A DNA stretch of 64,000 bases from Apoderus coryli (taxonomy: Eukaryota > Arthropoda > Insecta > Coleoptera > Attelabidae): assembly GCA_911728435.2 (NCBI GenBank), contig OU452200.1, positions 27,047,715 through 27,111,714 on the forward strand, written 5' to 3'. Numbering within the stretch: position 1 is the first letter of the stretch; each line of letters begins with the position of its first letter. The translations under genes and the position numbers were made by a program. Shown here in pieces: positions 53,934 through 64,000 of this stretch. Under the pieces are notes generated by a model. The model ran no database searches and had not been told where the DNA came from. It saw nothing but the letters and a program-made list of their open reading frames with translations.

Positions 53934-54576
53934 TGTGTCATGAACTCATAGAAATTTCTAAAATGGGCATCTTAAATAGCACATATAATACCTATTGCAA
54001 CATGTGAATACCAACCAGCTTTACTCTGACCACTTAGTTAGAGAAACGTTTAACGGGCGTGTCTTTCACACAATATTTTGGATTAGCCTGTTTGTGATTC
54101 AATTACATTTTGATACTAGCAAGACCCTACGGTTTTTGTGGAACTTCGTATTTCATTAAAATGGTAATCTATTGGAAGAATCTTGATAAGCTAACACATG
54201 TGTTACTTGTACGCACGTGTGTTATATGCGCCAAATTATTTTAATTAATTATTTATTTATGAATTGCTTGTTACATAAAGTAACAAAACTTTTAGTTCTG
54301 TTGGAAAATTGCTTCACACTACCAGGCAATTCATAAATAAGGCCTCCCGCCAGGGATTTCGGGCGCATCTAGTGTTGGCAATGGGATGTGATGGAGTTGT
54401 TACTTCTTTTCCGGCCATCGTTTGTGAACTTTTGTTTCACCGGGCATATTGCCTGTTCACACTAGATGTTGCCACAATCATCCTGATGTCATTTATTTAT
54501 TTTCAAAAAAGCCAATGCGCAATGAGTTAAAACAGCAGACATGCCTATTTCGCCTGTATTTGACTAATATCGTTAG
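53934..54576. other. Non-coding stretch
   Basis: 54259-54316 resembles 27722-27780, the sequence just inside the alkaline phosphatase intron; the meaning is unclear. The frame at 54309-54530 shows no domain. Confidence 0.35.
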
Positions 54577-57459
54577 GTGAAGTCAAAGATTAATCTACAC
54601 AATAGATAGTCAGCCCAATGCATTAAAATCAGAACATCTCTAAGTATGCCTGCCACTACGTGGCGTAGACTAGCGTGTAAAGCATAGAGCAGTATTGTCA
54701 CAGCCAGAAACCGTTTTGTAGTTTATTAATATCAAAAACAAAACGCAACGTATAACAATTATTTAGATCATTTGCAACAGATATGCACCGGCAATGCTGT
54801 ATTGTCAGAGAGAGAAATTGATGAAATTCTGTATTAATCTGGAGGGGATACGCAGGGAGGGTAGAAAAAAAAACAAGCGAATGTGGTGTGTGTCGTGCTG
54901 TTGCCAATTCGTCGGTAAAAGAAACACACAGGGTGATTTACAAGTACAGTATTGAAATAAAAGCCTAATCTCTATGAATTAAATTTAATATAATAATATT
55001 TAATCCATGTCATACATGTTTCAAGACTAGACCAGTCCCATGATCAGTGGCGAACAATCGTTAAATGAAAAGCTTTTAGATAGAAACATACTTTTGACTA
55101 AATATTTCACGTAGACAATGTGGCAAAGATGTAACAAGATTGTTGTAGATCTTATAATACCTATAATAAAAAAATTATCAGTGCTACCTATATTATATTA
55201 GGTATACCTATTATAATAGTCTGTCTCTTGATCAGGTATAAGTTCCACTTTATCGGTTTAGGTACTTAAATTTTACTTCTTTTTAATGTTTCTTCGGGTA
55301 AATAATAAGTTCGGTAGGAATAGGGTTTTGGGTATGAAACAAAAAAGATAGAAAATAGAAATTTGATATAGGGGTAGTTCTAAGCATTTACAAGTTTGTG
55401 ACGTGTAGCGATTTTCGATGCCGCCCCCGGAGGTATACATGAGGGCGGCGCAATGCCGTTTTAAATATCTCGTTTCGCTTTCTTGGAAAATAAAAAATTA
55501 TAACTGATAACTGAAACTTAGTACTTAATACGTGGGCGTAAGAGGTAAGCTCACTTCACAGGTCTCTATTAATGAAAGAAAGTTAACATTTTGAGCATCT
55601 GCGTAAAATTAAATGTATCCGTTTGGTGGGTAGTTTTGATTACAATAAGTCGGTGCCAAGCCCAAGCCCGAAACAAAATAAATCTATATTTACCTACTAC
55701 CTATTTGGCTTGGTACCGACTATTATGTGCATTGTTGTCTTTTGAATGATATTTGTATTTTGTTATTTTTCGTATTTTTTATTAGTTCTTTTGACAGCTC
55801 TGGTGTCATCAATACACCTGTATCCCGAATTGCACCAAATTGCAATGCTATTGAACAAGCATATAATCCTAAATATAATATTCTTTTTGAACTACCTGTA
55901 TCTCGAAAACCAAGCCGTAGCGGACCCATGTACATATGAAATTTGTATCTTAAAATTAGTCAAAGAATCACCCTTTAAAGTTTGTACAAGTACTTATGCA
56001 ACACCCTGTATACATAGATACTTTGATTTGCAATTTGCAAATCTGTCAAACTAGGTAATGCTGTTTTTTTTTATTTACTTTCAAATATGGTGTTATGTAA
56101 TTGTATTCAAATTAAATGTTTGGGGATGATATTTACGAGTTTTATTTTTTTATATAGAGAAACTGTTATTCAGTTTTTAAGGATCAATCTGAAGCAGACG
56201 ATTGTACTTGTTAAAACATGAAAAAAGTTATTGTCGTGATACTTTTAACACCCTGTTGGTGGGTTTTTAAAGCTTTTTACGAAACGTGTTAACAATACAA
56301 TCTACATAAATCGTTAGTTTTTTAAAGTTTTATGATCATTGCACAAAAACCAATATTAGGGAGACTGTAAGTTTTTTTTCAATTCGGCGTTGCAGAATTT
56401 GAACCTAATTGTGATAATTGTGTTATTTTACTAGTATAGATATTTTTGAGTAAATTAATTCGGTTATAATCGATGAGTAGAATCTTTGGAGTAAAATACA
56501 TTTCACAAAAACCCTGAACCATATTTCTCAATAGATTTAAATTTTCATTAAAAACAGATTAAAAATTCTAATTTTTTACATCCTGCATTTCGAAACCGTA
56601 TTTTTTTGAATAGTTATTGTCATGCTGGAAATTTCAAACCTTATTTACTTCAGCAACTTGTAAAAAGCACAGCCTTTTTAATATTAACATTTCTTAAAAT
56701 CGATATTACGCGATAACGATGACTTTCTATCAATATCACAGAAGGATACATTTATTACGTTTATAATTTGTTAGATTTTACATCTCCGAATTGAAACACA
56801 CGCAAAAAATGTGCTTAAAAAAGTTAGGGTAGCATTTCACGCCTGTATGCCCCTTTAATTTACCCGCCTCTGAGATTTATTTTTTCATAATGTTAACGAC
56901 AAGTTGAATCTGCTGTTTGAGTTTGATCCTTAAAACTGAATCAGGTAATAACCGGAAGTCCTATCTATAACGCCAAATTTCGTTAATTTAAATATAACTT
57001 TTTGATGCATCCTTATATCCGAAATTTAAAATTAAATGACTAAAATAATATTATTTTAGTCATTTAAAATTATTGTCTAAAACATTTAATAAACCAGCCC
57101 TGTATATTTATACTATTATAGTAATTTCTTTTATTTTCGTCCATACACATTAATCTTTGCGTAGATAGGTATACGTATACCATATAATTTTAAACAAAAA
57201 ACACTGCTGCACAGTAGTACATATATGATACCTATAATATAAAAACAAACTCCCACCTCGTAGGGGAAAGTATACTCGTCCTTGTCTAACATTGCCCATA
57301 TGATTATTTTATTTCAACACAATACATATAACGCCATCTACAATTTCCATGGTTGCATGTTTTTCTAATAGATGTAGCTCGTGTCGAGACAGTTTCAATT
57401 TTTGTTTTATTTCCCATATACGCTGACTATCTATTGTGTAGATTAATCTTTGGTGAAGT
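54577..57459. mobile_element. 2.9-kb inverted-repeat DNA element, copy B
   Basis: Element 54584-57452 (2869 bp) with the same CAAAGATTAATCTACACAAT ends as copy A and a different 7-bp target duplication, GTGAAGT (54577-54583 and 57453-57459). Agreement of two independent insertions on a 7-bp duplication makes the termini certain. It lacks the extra inverted segment of copy A; the degenerate hammerhead-like motif is at about 55013-55055. No coding capacity recognised. Confidence 0.88.
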
Positions 57460-57507
57460 CATCCAATGGGCTGTAAGTATCTACTATTGGTGGGGGTGGC
57501 TCCGTAG
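57443..57507 (-). CDS. Possible terminal exon ending inside copy B
   Basis: After an acceptor-like TTTATTAAACTTCTGTAG the frame reads TEPPPPIVDTYSPLDDFT, then KD and a TAA supplied by the transposon end (57445-57443). In the empty site the same frame would end DDFT followed directly by TAA. The proline-rich sequence looks protein-like but is short and no partner exon was found. Confidence 0.25.
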
Positions 57508-58620
57508 CTACAGAAGTTTAATAAATTAATCATCTTTCGAAGTACCTTGAAAAGGTGTTTGAAATGATTAATTTTGACACATTTTCCAAGTAAATTAAAA
57601 TAAATCATAATACCAAAAATTACATTCAGATTTTAAATTGTAATAGTATAGTTTTTTTACAAATTTTTGAGTTTATAGATTTGCATCATGCTTTCCATTA
57701 CTATGTTTGTTACCTGCTTTTAGATTTGTATAAATTTTAAATAAGTAGATACTACTTCTTCAATGACAGATTCATTAATTAAACCACTGAAGATGTAATT
57801 TTATAACCTCGACAAGAAATACCCGATTGCTAGTGCGCGTAGCATTTGTACTACTCAACTTATGGAGTATATTTGTTTTATTCAATATTTATTATAATCC
57901 TTTTGAGTACGGATATTCTATCGAGCAGTTTATTGCAATTACTAATTTCACATTAGTATTCTAACCGTAAGAATCTCAGAATCTGATTCGAAATCAAAAA
58001 TATCTACAGGAGTTTTAAAAAAATTGCTCTTTTTAAAAAACTGTAACATTTTCTACAGTGTATAAGGAAATTGACTGCGACTTGGTAGGTAGTTTTATTA
58101 TAGCGACCACTGCCGATGGAATGACGTTACTTACTGAAGAAATCCAGTAGATATTTTTGATTTCAAATCAGATTCGGAGAGGTCACACAAGTGTGCGGTG
58201 TCTAAAATCCCCATGAAACTCATTGTATTTGAGACACACTGTATATTTTACGTATTTCGAATATGCAGTTGAAAATGTACGTACTTCAAAAGTCGCACGT
58301 CTTTCGGCAATACTCATTTAAAACTGAATTATTTGATGTGAAAATGCGGCCATTTATACAGAAAAATCTTGGCAGTTACAATGATCAAAAATAAAAAATA
58401 CCTACCAATAATAATTATTAATAATCGTAAGAAATTTCACACATTATGAGGTCCATTTCGGTGGCGATTATCAACACGGATAAGGTAAATTCACTACACT
58501 GCCTCCCTTTTGCCGAAGGTGGCTTTTTCTTCAAGATTTTTGCATTGAGCTCATGAGACCTTTCATACAATCCAGATCATGTCAAAGTTTACATAAACAT
58601 ATTTAAGCTGCTATAGATAT
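57508..58620. other. Non-coding stretch
   Basis: AT-rich, no domain, terminal repeat or RNA motif recognised. Confidence 0.35.
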
Positions 58621-58629
58621 GGTAGTAAT

Positions 58630-58784
58630 AAACTGTTCAGAAACTGCTAAAGGTGCAGAGCCAGCTGCTAAAAGCAAACGGTGCTGATGTAAAATTTGCA
58701 GTCGTTCTTCCGACAGACTTTACTTCAAAATGCGATAAGTGCAAGCATTTTGTCTGCAACCAACATGATACACCGTGATAGCTC
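58630..58784 (+). pseudogene. piggyBac-type transposase C-terminal finger, relic
   Basis: In one frame SETAKGAEPAAKSKRC then (after a stop) CKICSRSSDRLYFK, and in the next frame SKCDKCKHFVCNQHD to TGA at about 58779. Joined by one frameshift this is the cysteine-rich finger that ends piggyBac transposases (CxxC...CxxC...C..H). Only this tail is recognisable; the DDD catalytic core and TTAA-flanked ends were not found. Confidence 0.5.
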
Positions 58785-59749
58785 TTATTCACTCTAATCT
58801 TCAACGAAAACAGGGTTATGTTAAGGTAGAGTTTCTCAAGATCAAAACAAGTGTAAAACATGGCATGTGTTTATACATATGTTTAAATATTCAGTGCAAT
58901 GCAACGTTTACTGTTGTTGACGCTTCTTTTACGGGAAACATTTTTAAAATAGTTCCCATATTCGTTACTTTTTTCATAAAAGTAATTTCATTAGCAAAGA
59001 AAAAATATGTGTGTGTTTTTCTTATAAATATCTACTCGCCCAAACAAAATACTAACTTCCACCACAAACATATTCCAGCACATTTTCCTCAACAAATCCA
59101 TACATTACACAATATACTTACACATGGAACATGAATGAAAACTTGATTTTCCAACAAATTTAATTTATTTAACTTCTAGAATAATATAACAAATATTAAA
59201 ACATTATTATATCTAAAAAACTCATATTCATTCATTCATTCAAATAGGTCTATTTTACCGTTGTCACCATCTAGCTTCTGGGCATCTGCATTTAATGACT
59301 ATGTGTTAACGTTTGCTCTCGGTCATCGTAAGGTTGCCAGTTAAAAACTGGAACATGGAACTCTTTTGTTATTATTATTGAAATAGTAGCCGGTCTGCAC
59401 ATATTATTAAGTTCATTTTAGCAGATATTTCATTAATTATACACTGTCATAATATGCATTTACGGTTATGATATAGCGTGGAAATTTTGATAAATGCCAC
59501 GAAGCCAAACAATTGTGGGAATTATATAAAACATGATAAAATATTAGTATTTGATGTGACGTTTGTTACTGTAAACAAAACGGCAGCCCTAAGGAATACA
59601 TTTATTTTAACGCAGACGCTCAAAATGTCAACTTTCTTTCATTAATAGACATGCAAGAAATGTATCGATATATTCGATTTTTATTTTATTTATTTATTTC
59701 TTTTCGTAAAATAGTCCATATTTACGAGGAGTATAATATATGACGTAGT
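58785..59749. other. Non-coding stretch
   Basis: The frame 58775-59134 overlaps the piggyBac relic and then runs into AT-rich sequence without a domain. Confidence 0.35.
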
Positions 59750-60250
59750 ATAAAAACACGTCGACTCCACAAAATTTAATTTATAATCACTTCCAAATAG
59801 TGTCAAGTCAATCGACAGGAGTCACAAACAAAATTAATAAGAAATCTTAATTTGAATTACACTTTGCGGAAATTGATTTTATTTGATAAAACAAATTAAT
59901 TGGGGATTCTCATTTGATTAAATAACATTACTTATAATAACAAAATTAACATGATCAAATTTAACATGATCAAATTATCAGACATAATTTGATCATGTTA
60001 ATTTTGTTATTATAAGTAATGTTATTTAATCAAATGAGAATCCCCAATTAATTTGTTTTATCAAATAAAATCAATTTCCGCAAAGTGTAATTCAAATGTC
60101 TTCATTAAGATTTCTTATTTCAAATTTTTACCACTGATGATGACATTATATGTCGAAACATGTATGGTTTGTGAGTCCTGTCGATTGACTTGACACTATT
60201 TTGGAAGTGATTATAAATTAAATTTTGTGGAGTCGACGTGTTTTTATTCT
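59750..60250. repeat. Inverted repeat of about 230 bp with one hammerhead motif
   Basis: Arms 59750-59978 and 59986-60250 are complementary (for example AATTTTGTGGAGTCGACGTG on the right arm) except that the right arm has an extra block of about 50 bp (60115-60167) that is precisely the hammerhead region. The centre is a hairpin (AACATGATCAAATTAT with its complement). Same design as 10275-10652. Confidence 0.8.
60129..60170 (+). ncRNA. Hammerhead-ribozyme-like motif
   Basis: ACCA, the core CUGAUGA, helix II GACAU/AUGUC with a 3-base loop, GAA, palindromic ACAUGU, A17, UGGU pairing with ACCA. The core is complete; helices I and II are preserved with sequences different from the other copies. 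Confidence 0.6.
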
Positions 60251-61944
60251 ACATTATTCGATTTTATTTCAATTTCTCAGCCTATATTATAAGAGAAAAA
60301 TAATTTTACAAATCATGCCACATATTTTTTAGGTCAAAACAAATTCAGCGCAGTGAAATGTTTCCTTTTGCTGAGGCTCCTTTGATAAGAAACATTTTTA
60401 AAATTGTTCGCAAATCGTCAATTTGTTCATGAAAGTAAACTGAAGTAACTCTGGCAGAATTGTTTTTAAATGCTTCATGTTTTCAAATTTGTCTTCGATT
60501 ATATCTACTTTACCATAGGTATTAGGCATCCGCGTTTAAGGACAACTTAAAAAAAAACAATTATAGCATGGAAACTTTTTTATTGCAGCCTGTCTGGGCA
60601 TATTGTTACCTGACATGTTTATTGAATTAGCAAATATTTCATTAATTAAACACTGTCATGATAGGAATTTACGATGATTGTATAACGCGGAAAATTCGAA
60701 ATTGATATAAATATGCCAAATAGCAAAACAATTGTGTGAAATGTTATTGGAAACAAAACTGCCCACCAAACGGATACGTTTAATTTGGCGTGGATGCTCA
60801 AAATTTCAAATTTCTTTCATTACCTAATAAAATAATGTAATTAAATTGATTACAAGCTACTAACTTGACCTCAACGTAGCAAATACGAGTCATATCATTT
60901 TCAAAATATTCGTGCAGTCAACACTATGTTTGACATCCCATACATATCGTTAAAAATGCAAATTTTATTACATGGAAAGCTGCAAACATAGGTACGTAGG
61001 CACATTACATATACATGTACCACCTAAAAGCACAAGCGTAAATGCTTGCATCAAACATGATTAAATTGTGAACAAAAATTGGAAAACGAAAATATATGCT
61101 TTTACTATTGCACGTCTATTCAAATAACCATCTACAAAAATATAAACCTATGTATTTTTAATCAAATGCTTTTTAAACAGTAATAATTGAAAAGATTATC
61201 GAAACAAAATGAAAAAACATTTTCCATTAGTTTTTAAATATTTGCAAGTATTCGTTTTTTGGGTGGGTTGGGAAAAAATCCAAAAATAGTAAGTAAGTTT
61301 ATCAAATCCGTTATAACTTTACTTTGAATCCTTAGCGTTTGAGGTTGAAATCTGTTAAGGATAAACGTAATATTATATTGCTTGCCCAATTGCATTTACA
61401 AATTATTGGTAAATGGTTTAATACAAAACGTCCGGATATTCATTCCTAGGACTTTTGAATCAATTTTTTTCGTCCCTTATTTTCAAGCCATAACGCACTC
61501 AAATATAAATATTTCTCGAAAGTTTTTGACATAAAACTTCCACTGCCATCTAAACTTATAGAAACAATGCTTCTGGATTGACAAGTGATGCGCACACCCG
61601 TGCGGCAGGTATATTTTTGTTTTCGAGTAACTGCGTTTAAGCAAAGTTGCTCTGAAAATGCTGACAGGATGATCAGAGAAACGTTAGCTACGTAATAGGT
61701 ATAAATAATTCGACGCAGAGATCCTGAAGCATTTCTATATATTTACCAAATGGTTCTAACAATCTAATATATTATATATTCGAATTATAATCGCTGTTTT
61801 CTATAATAGCAACGAAAGTACTGTAACACACATCGGTAGTTTGGAATTGTCGGTTTTCCAATAATAATGGAATAGATAGATATTATGTTATTTAATGCAA
61901 ATGTGCACAGCAGTGGGCCTGGACATACACTCAGCAGACTCTAC
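60251..61944. other. AT-rich non-coding stretch
   Basis: No gene, terminal repeats or RNA motif recognised. Confidence 0.35.
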
Positions 61945-62420
61945 AATAGTAATAATAATAATAGTAATTCTTTATTGGCTATTCTGTCATACATCAGTTT
62001 GTACATTGGCAAGTTTCACAAAGTTTAAAAGTTTAAAATCTAGTAAGATCTAAATGGAGATCTACATATACTATGTTAAAATACAATATACACAGATAAG
62101 ACAAACATTATAAGTACATAATACAAAACACAATACGTGCACAGTGCATTTACATTAAAAATATACTGAGTAGTGTTGACGTATAGAAAAGTTAAAGTGC
62201 GGAGCAATGGTCAACGAACTCATCAACTGAGTAGAAACAGTTGGTAATCAAAAAAGATTTCAGTTTCCTCTTGAAGATGCTCAACGCCGGCTTGGATCTA
62301 ATGAACTGTGGTAGAATGTTATAATTATATAAGCCCGCGTAGTGAGGCGACCTCTTATATGCCTCATGCCGCGGCCTAGGCAGAAGGAGTCGATGTTGCT
62401 CCTTGTTGAATAGCCATGGA
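61945..62420 (-). pseudogene. Non-LTR retrotransposon 3' end (reverse strand)
   Basis: Minus strand from about 62420 reads LFNKEQHRLLLPRPRHEAYK, then RSPHYAGLYNYNILPQFIRS, then FKRKLKSFLITNCFYSVDEF, ending at TAA (62192-62194). This is the C-terminal tail of a CR1/Jockey-like ORF2. The 3' untranslated region ends in a TTA/TAA microsatellite at 61949-61966, as expected for the element terminus. Only the last 75 or so codons are present (5' truncated). Confidence 0.75.
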
Positions 62421-62464
62421 GCGAACCATTTCTCAGAAATTTTGCATTTACCCGGAAAATAGAA

Positions 62465-62675
62465 CTTCCATAATTGCAGCCAATCATCCTGAATGGAGAG
62501 ATCATAATACAGAAGTGTGAGGTCAAATATCTAGGGATTACCCTCGATAGTAAAACTGATTTTGAATAAGTAAGTTTGTTGAAATAACACTTGAAAAAGC
62601 AACAAAATTCATAATGCTTTGCAGACATCCTGATAGCAAAACCGCGGTGGAAAACCTAACATACTGCGCTTGATG
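62465..62675 (+). pseudogene. Non-LTR reverse transcriptase fragment
   Basis: The frame reads LNGEIIIQKCEVKYLGITLD SKTDFE, the NGE...KYLGI.LD block that follows the catalytic box, then degrades. It is on the opposite strand to the neighbouring retroelement tail and so is a separate insertion, Jockey-like by comparison with 780-860. Confidence 0.6.
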
Positions 62676-63205
62676 TTCAATATGAATGTACACAGAGAAA
62701 AATCTGTAGTTTTGCCAAAAATACACCCTTTGATTCAATGATATATCACATTCAGTCTTCCTCGAATACAACAACGTTTCATTCAATTATAAGCCTATAT
62801 TTGGTAACTAATAGTATTGTATCATCTACTCAATTAAAAGGTGTTATTGAGTTTCAAGGAATGGTTTAAATAAAACATTTGATTTCATTGAATCCAGCGT
62901 ATATTTTAGCGTTGATTCAAAAGTACTAGTTTTTCCTTGAACTAACACATTCTTTTACCAAAAAGACACAAAGTTTTCGTTGGATGTCTCTTGTAGTTGA
63001 TTTCAACAGAAATTTATTTCAACAAACTACAAACTGTTAACGGGTTTGAATGGATTTGTATTTGTACTAATATATCAACTCATTGTATACTATATAAGCA
63101 AATACTGAGCCAAAGGCCAATAGTACGAGTACAACTGGCAATTGAAAGACAGAACTTGTGTTCGCTGTGCAATAAAATCAATAATAACTGCAGTTTGACA
63201 GAAAA
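62676..63205. other. Non-coding stretch
   Basis: No recognised gene or repeat. The frame at 62997-63212 has no domain. Confidence 0.35.
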
Positions 63206-63690
63206 AAAATAGTTATTTATTATACAAGGGAAAAAAGTACTAGATTTGAGCCTAAAATCTAACTTTTTTCCCGTGTATGATACACTATTTTTTTCTGAGA
63301 CGGGAAAAACTTCAATTTAATATTGAAAAAAGTCAGAAAATTATCAAAGTGAAATTTGAAGTTTTAAAAACCTTTCAGTAATCAAATATCTGTCAATTTC
63401 ATTATGTGATTTAATTTAAAAACTGCGAACACTCCACCGGAGTCAGTAGAAGCAGCAAAAGTAGCGTCACAAATTATTGCCAGTTTTGATATAAAAGAAA
63501 ATGTAACTTTTGTATAATAAAATTTCCTAAAATTAAATATCTACCGTTACTTATGTGTCCGGGAAAAAAGTAGGTACTCACTTTTTTTCCCGGGGAAAGA
63601 AGTACTCACTTTTTTCCCGGGGATAAAAAGTGACATTTTATTACTTATCAAGAGAGTAAATATGTCAAAGTTTTTTCCCGTCACAGAAAA
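63206..63690. repeat. Cluster of GGGAAAAAAGT boxes in both orientations
   Basis: GGGAAAAAAGTA or its complement ACTTTTTTCCCG occurs at about 63229, 63261, 63301 (shorter), 63562, 63581, 63609 and 63669. The pair 63219-63283 forms a long hairpin (TATACAAGGGAAAAAAGT with TTTTTTCCCGTGTATGATA), and 63560-63620 has alternating inverted boxes. Possibly the ends of an undescribed element or a protein-binding array. Confidence 0.55.
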
Positions 63691-64000
63691 AACAATATAT
63701 TTTCATAAAAGTAAAAAAATTAACAAATTCTCTGACCATAGTTTCATACAAACTAACGAAAAAAAAAGTAAAAGTTAAATGATATTAGATACATCCTTTT
63801 TTTAAATCAAATTGTTCAAAACCACTCACTCTGTAAAGGCTACCTATCTTTTTGCAGTGGGGACAACAATCACATTATGCATTATGCTACTCTCAGAAGC
63901 AGCATACTACTAGCGGATGTATACTTGAGCTACCGGGAGTTGATGGGAAAAGAAGTTCATAATTATCATTTATCTATAGATAGAAATTATTAGAGTAAGT

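Overview
This is a eukaryotic, very AT-rich window and almost certainly insect. The only recognisable metabolic host gene is a metazoan membrane-type alkaline phosphatase split by spliceosomal introns. THAP-domain exons are present, and nearly everything else is transposable elements of families typical of arthropods (Jockey/CR1-like non-LTR elements, Tc1/mariner, pogo, hAT, a piggyBac relic, 5S- and tRNA-derived SINEs). No bacterial operon, CRISPR array or intact viral gene was seen.

Layout. 1-1190: decayed Jockey-like element. 2595-3553: non-autonomous hAT with perfect 8-bp target duplication. 4860-9345: reverse-strand non-LTR element interrupted by a SINE, itself interrupted by a 2.9-kb inverted-repeat element (copy A). 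9490-10652: hammerhead-ribozyme-like motifs, two of them on the arms of a 153-bp inverted repeat. 11324-11627: 5S-derived SINE. 13640-27977: last three coding exons of an alkaline phosphatase gene on the minus strand, with introns of about 4.0 and 9.6 kb. The introns hold a THAP exon, MITEs, a split non-LTR element, a 3.5-kb inverted-repeat element containing an intact DD41D mariner, and a dead mellifera-like mariner. 29402-32544: a candidate plus-strand gene whose small intron took a pogo-like element. 33962-36000: another inverted pair with a hammerhead-like motif, tandem repeats, and a THAP pseudogene. 36616-40936: an unclassified 4.3-kb inverted-repeat element rich in AACGT. 42900-51050: a non-LTR element broken by an intact-ORF hAT and an intact-ORF pogo-like element. 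51276-57452: a foldback MITE, the second DD41D mariner and copy B of the 2.9-kb element. 57500-64000: relics (piggyBac tail, hammerhead inverted pair, non-LTR tails).

Three points stand out. (1) A dispersed family of hammerhead-ribozyme-like motifs has conserved core bases, compensatory changes in helices I and II, and a palindromic helix III; several sit in inverted pairs. (2) The pogo-like element at 46938-49790 is flanked not by a simple TA but by a 379-bp direct duplication of its target. This is what recombination between two insertion alleles, or a hybrid-end insertion, would leave. (3) Two 2087-bp mariners with perfect 340-bp terminal repeats, the same length and almost the same sequence, indicate very recent transposition.

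The insertion order can be read in several places: non-LTR, then SINE, then copy A; non-LTR, then hAT and pogo; 3.5-kb element, then mariner. The host coding load is small. The alkaline phosphatase exons remain open with matching splice phases despite the inserted DNA.

All family calls come from reading motifs by eye. No database or folding program was run.
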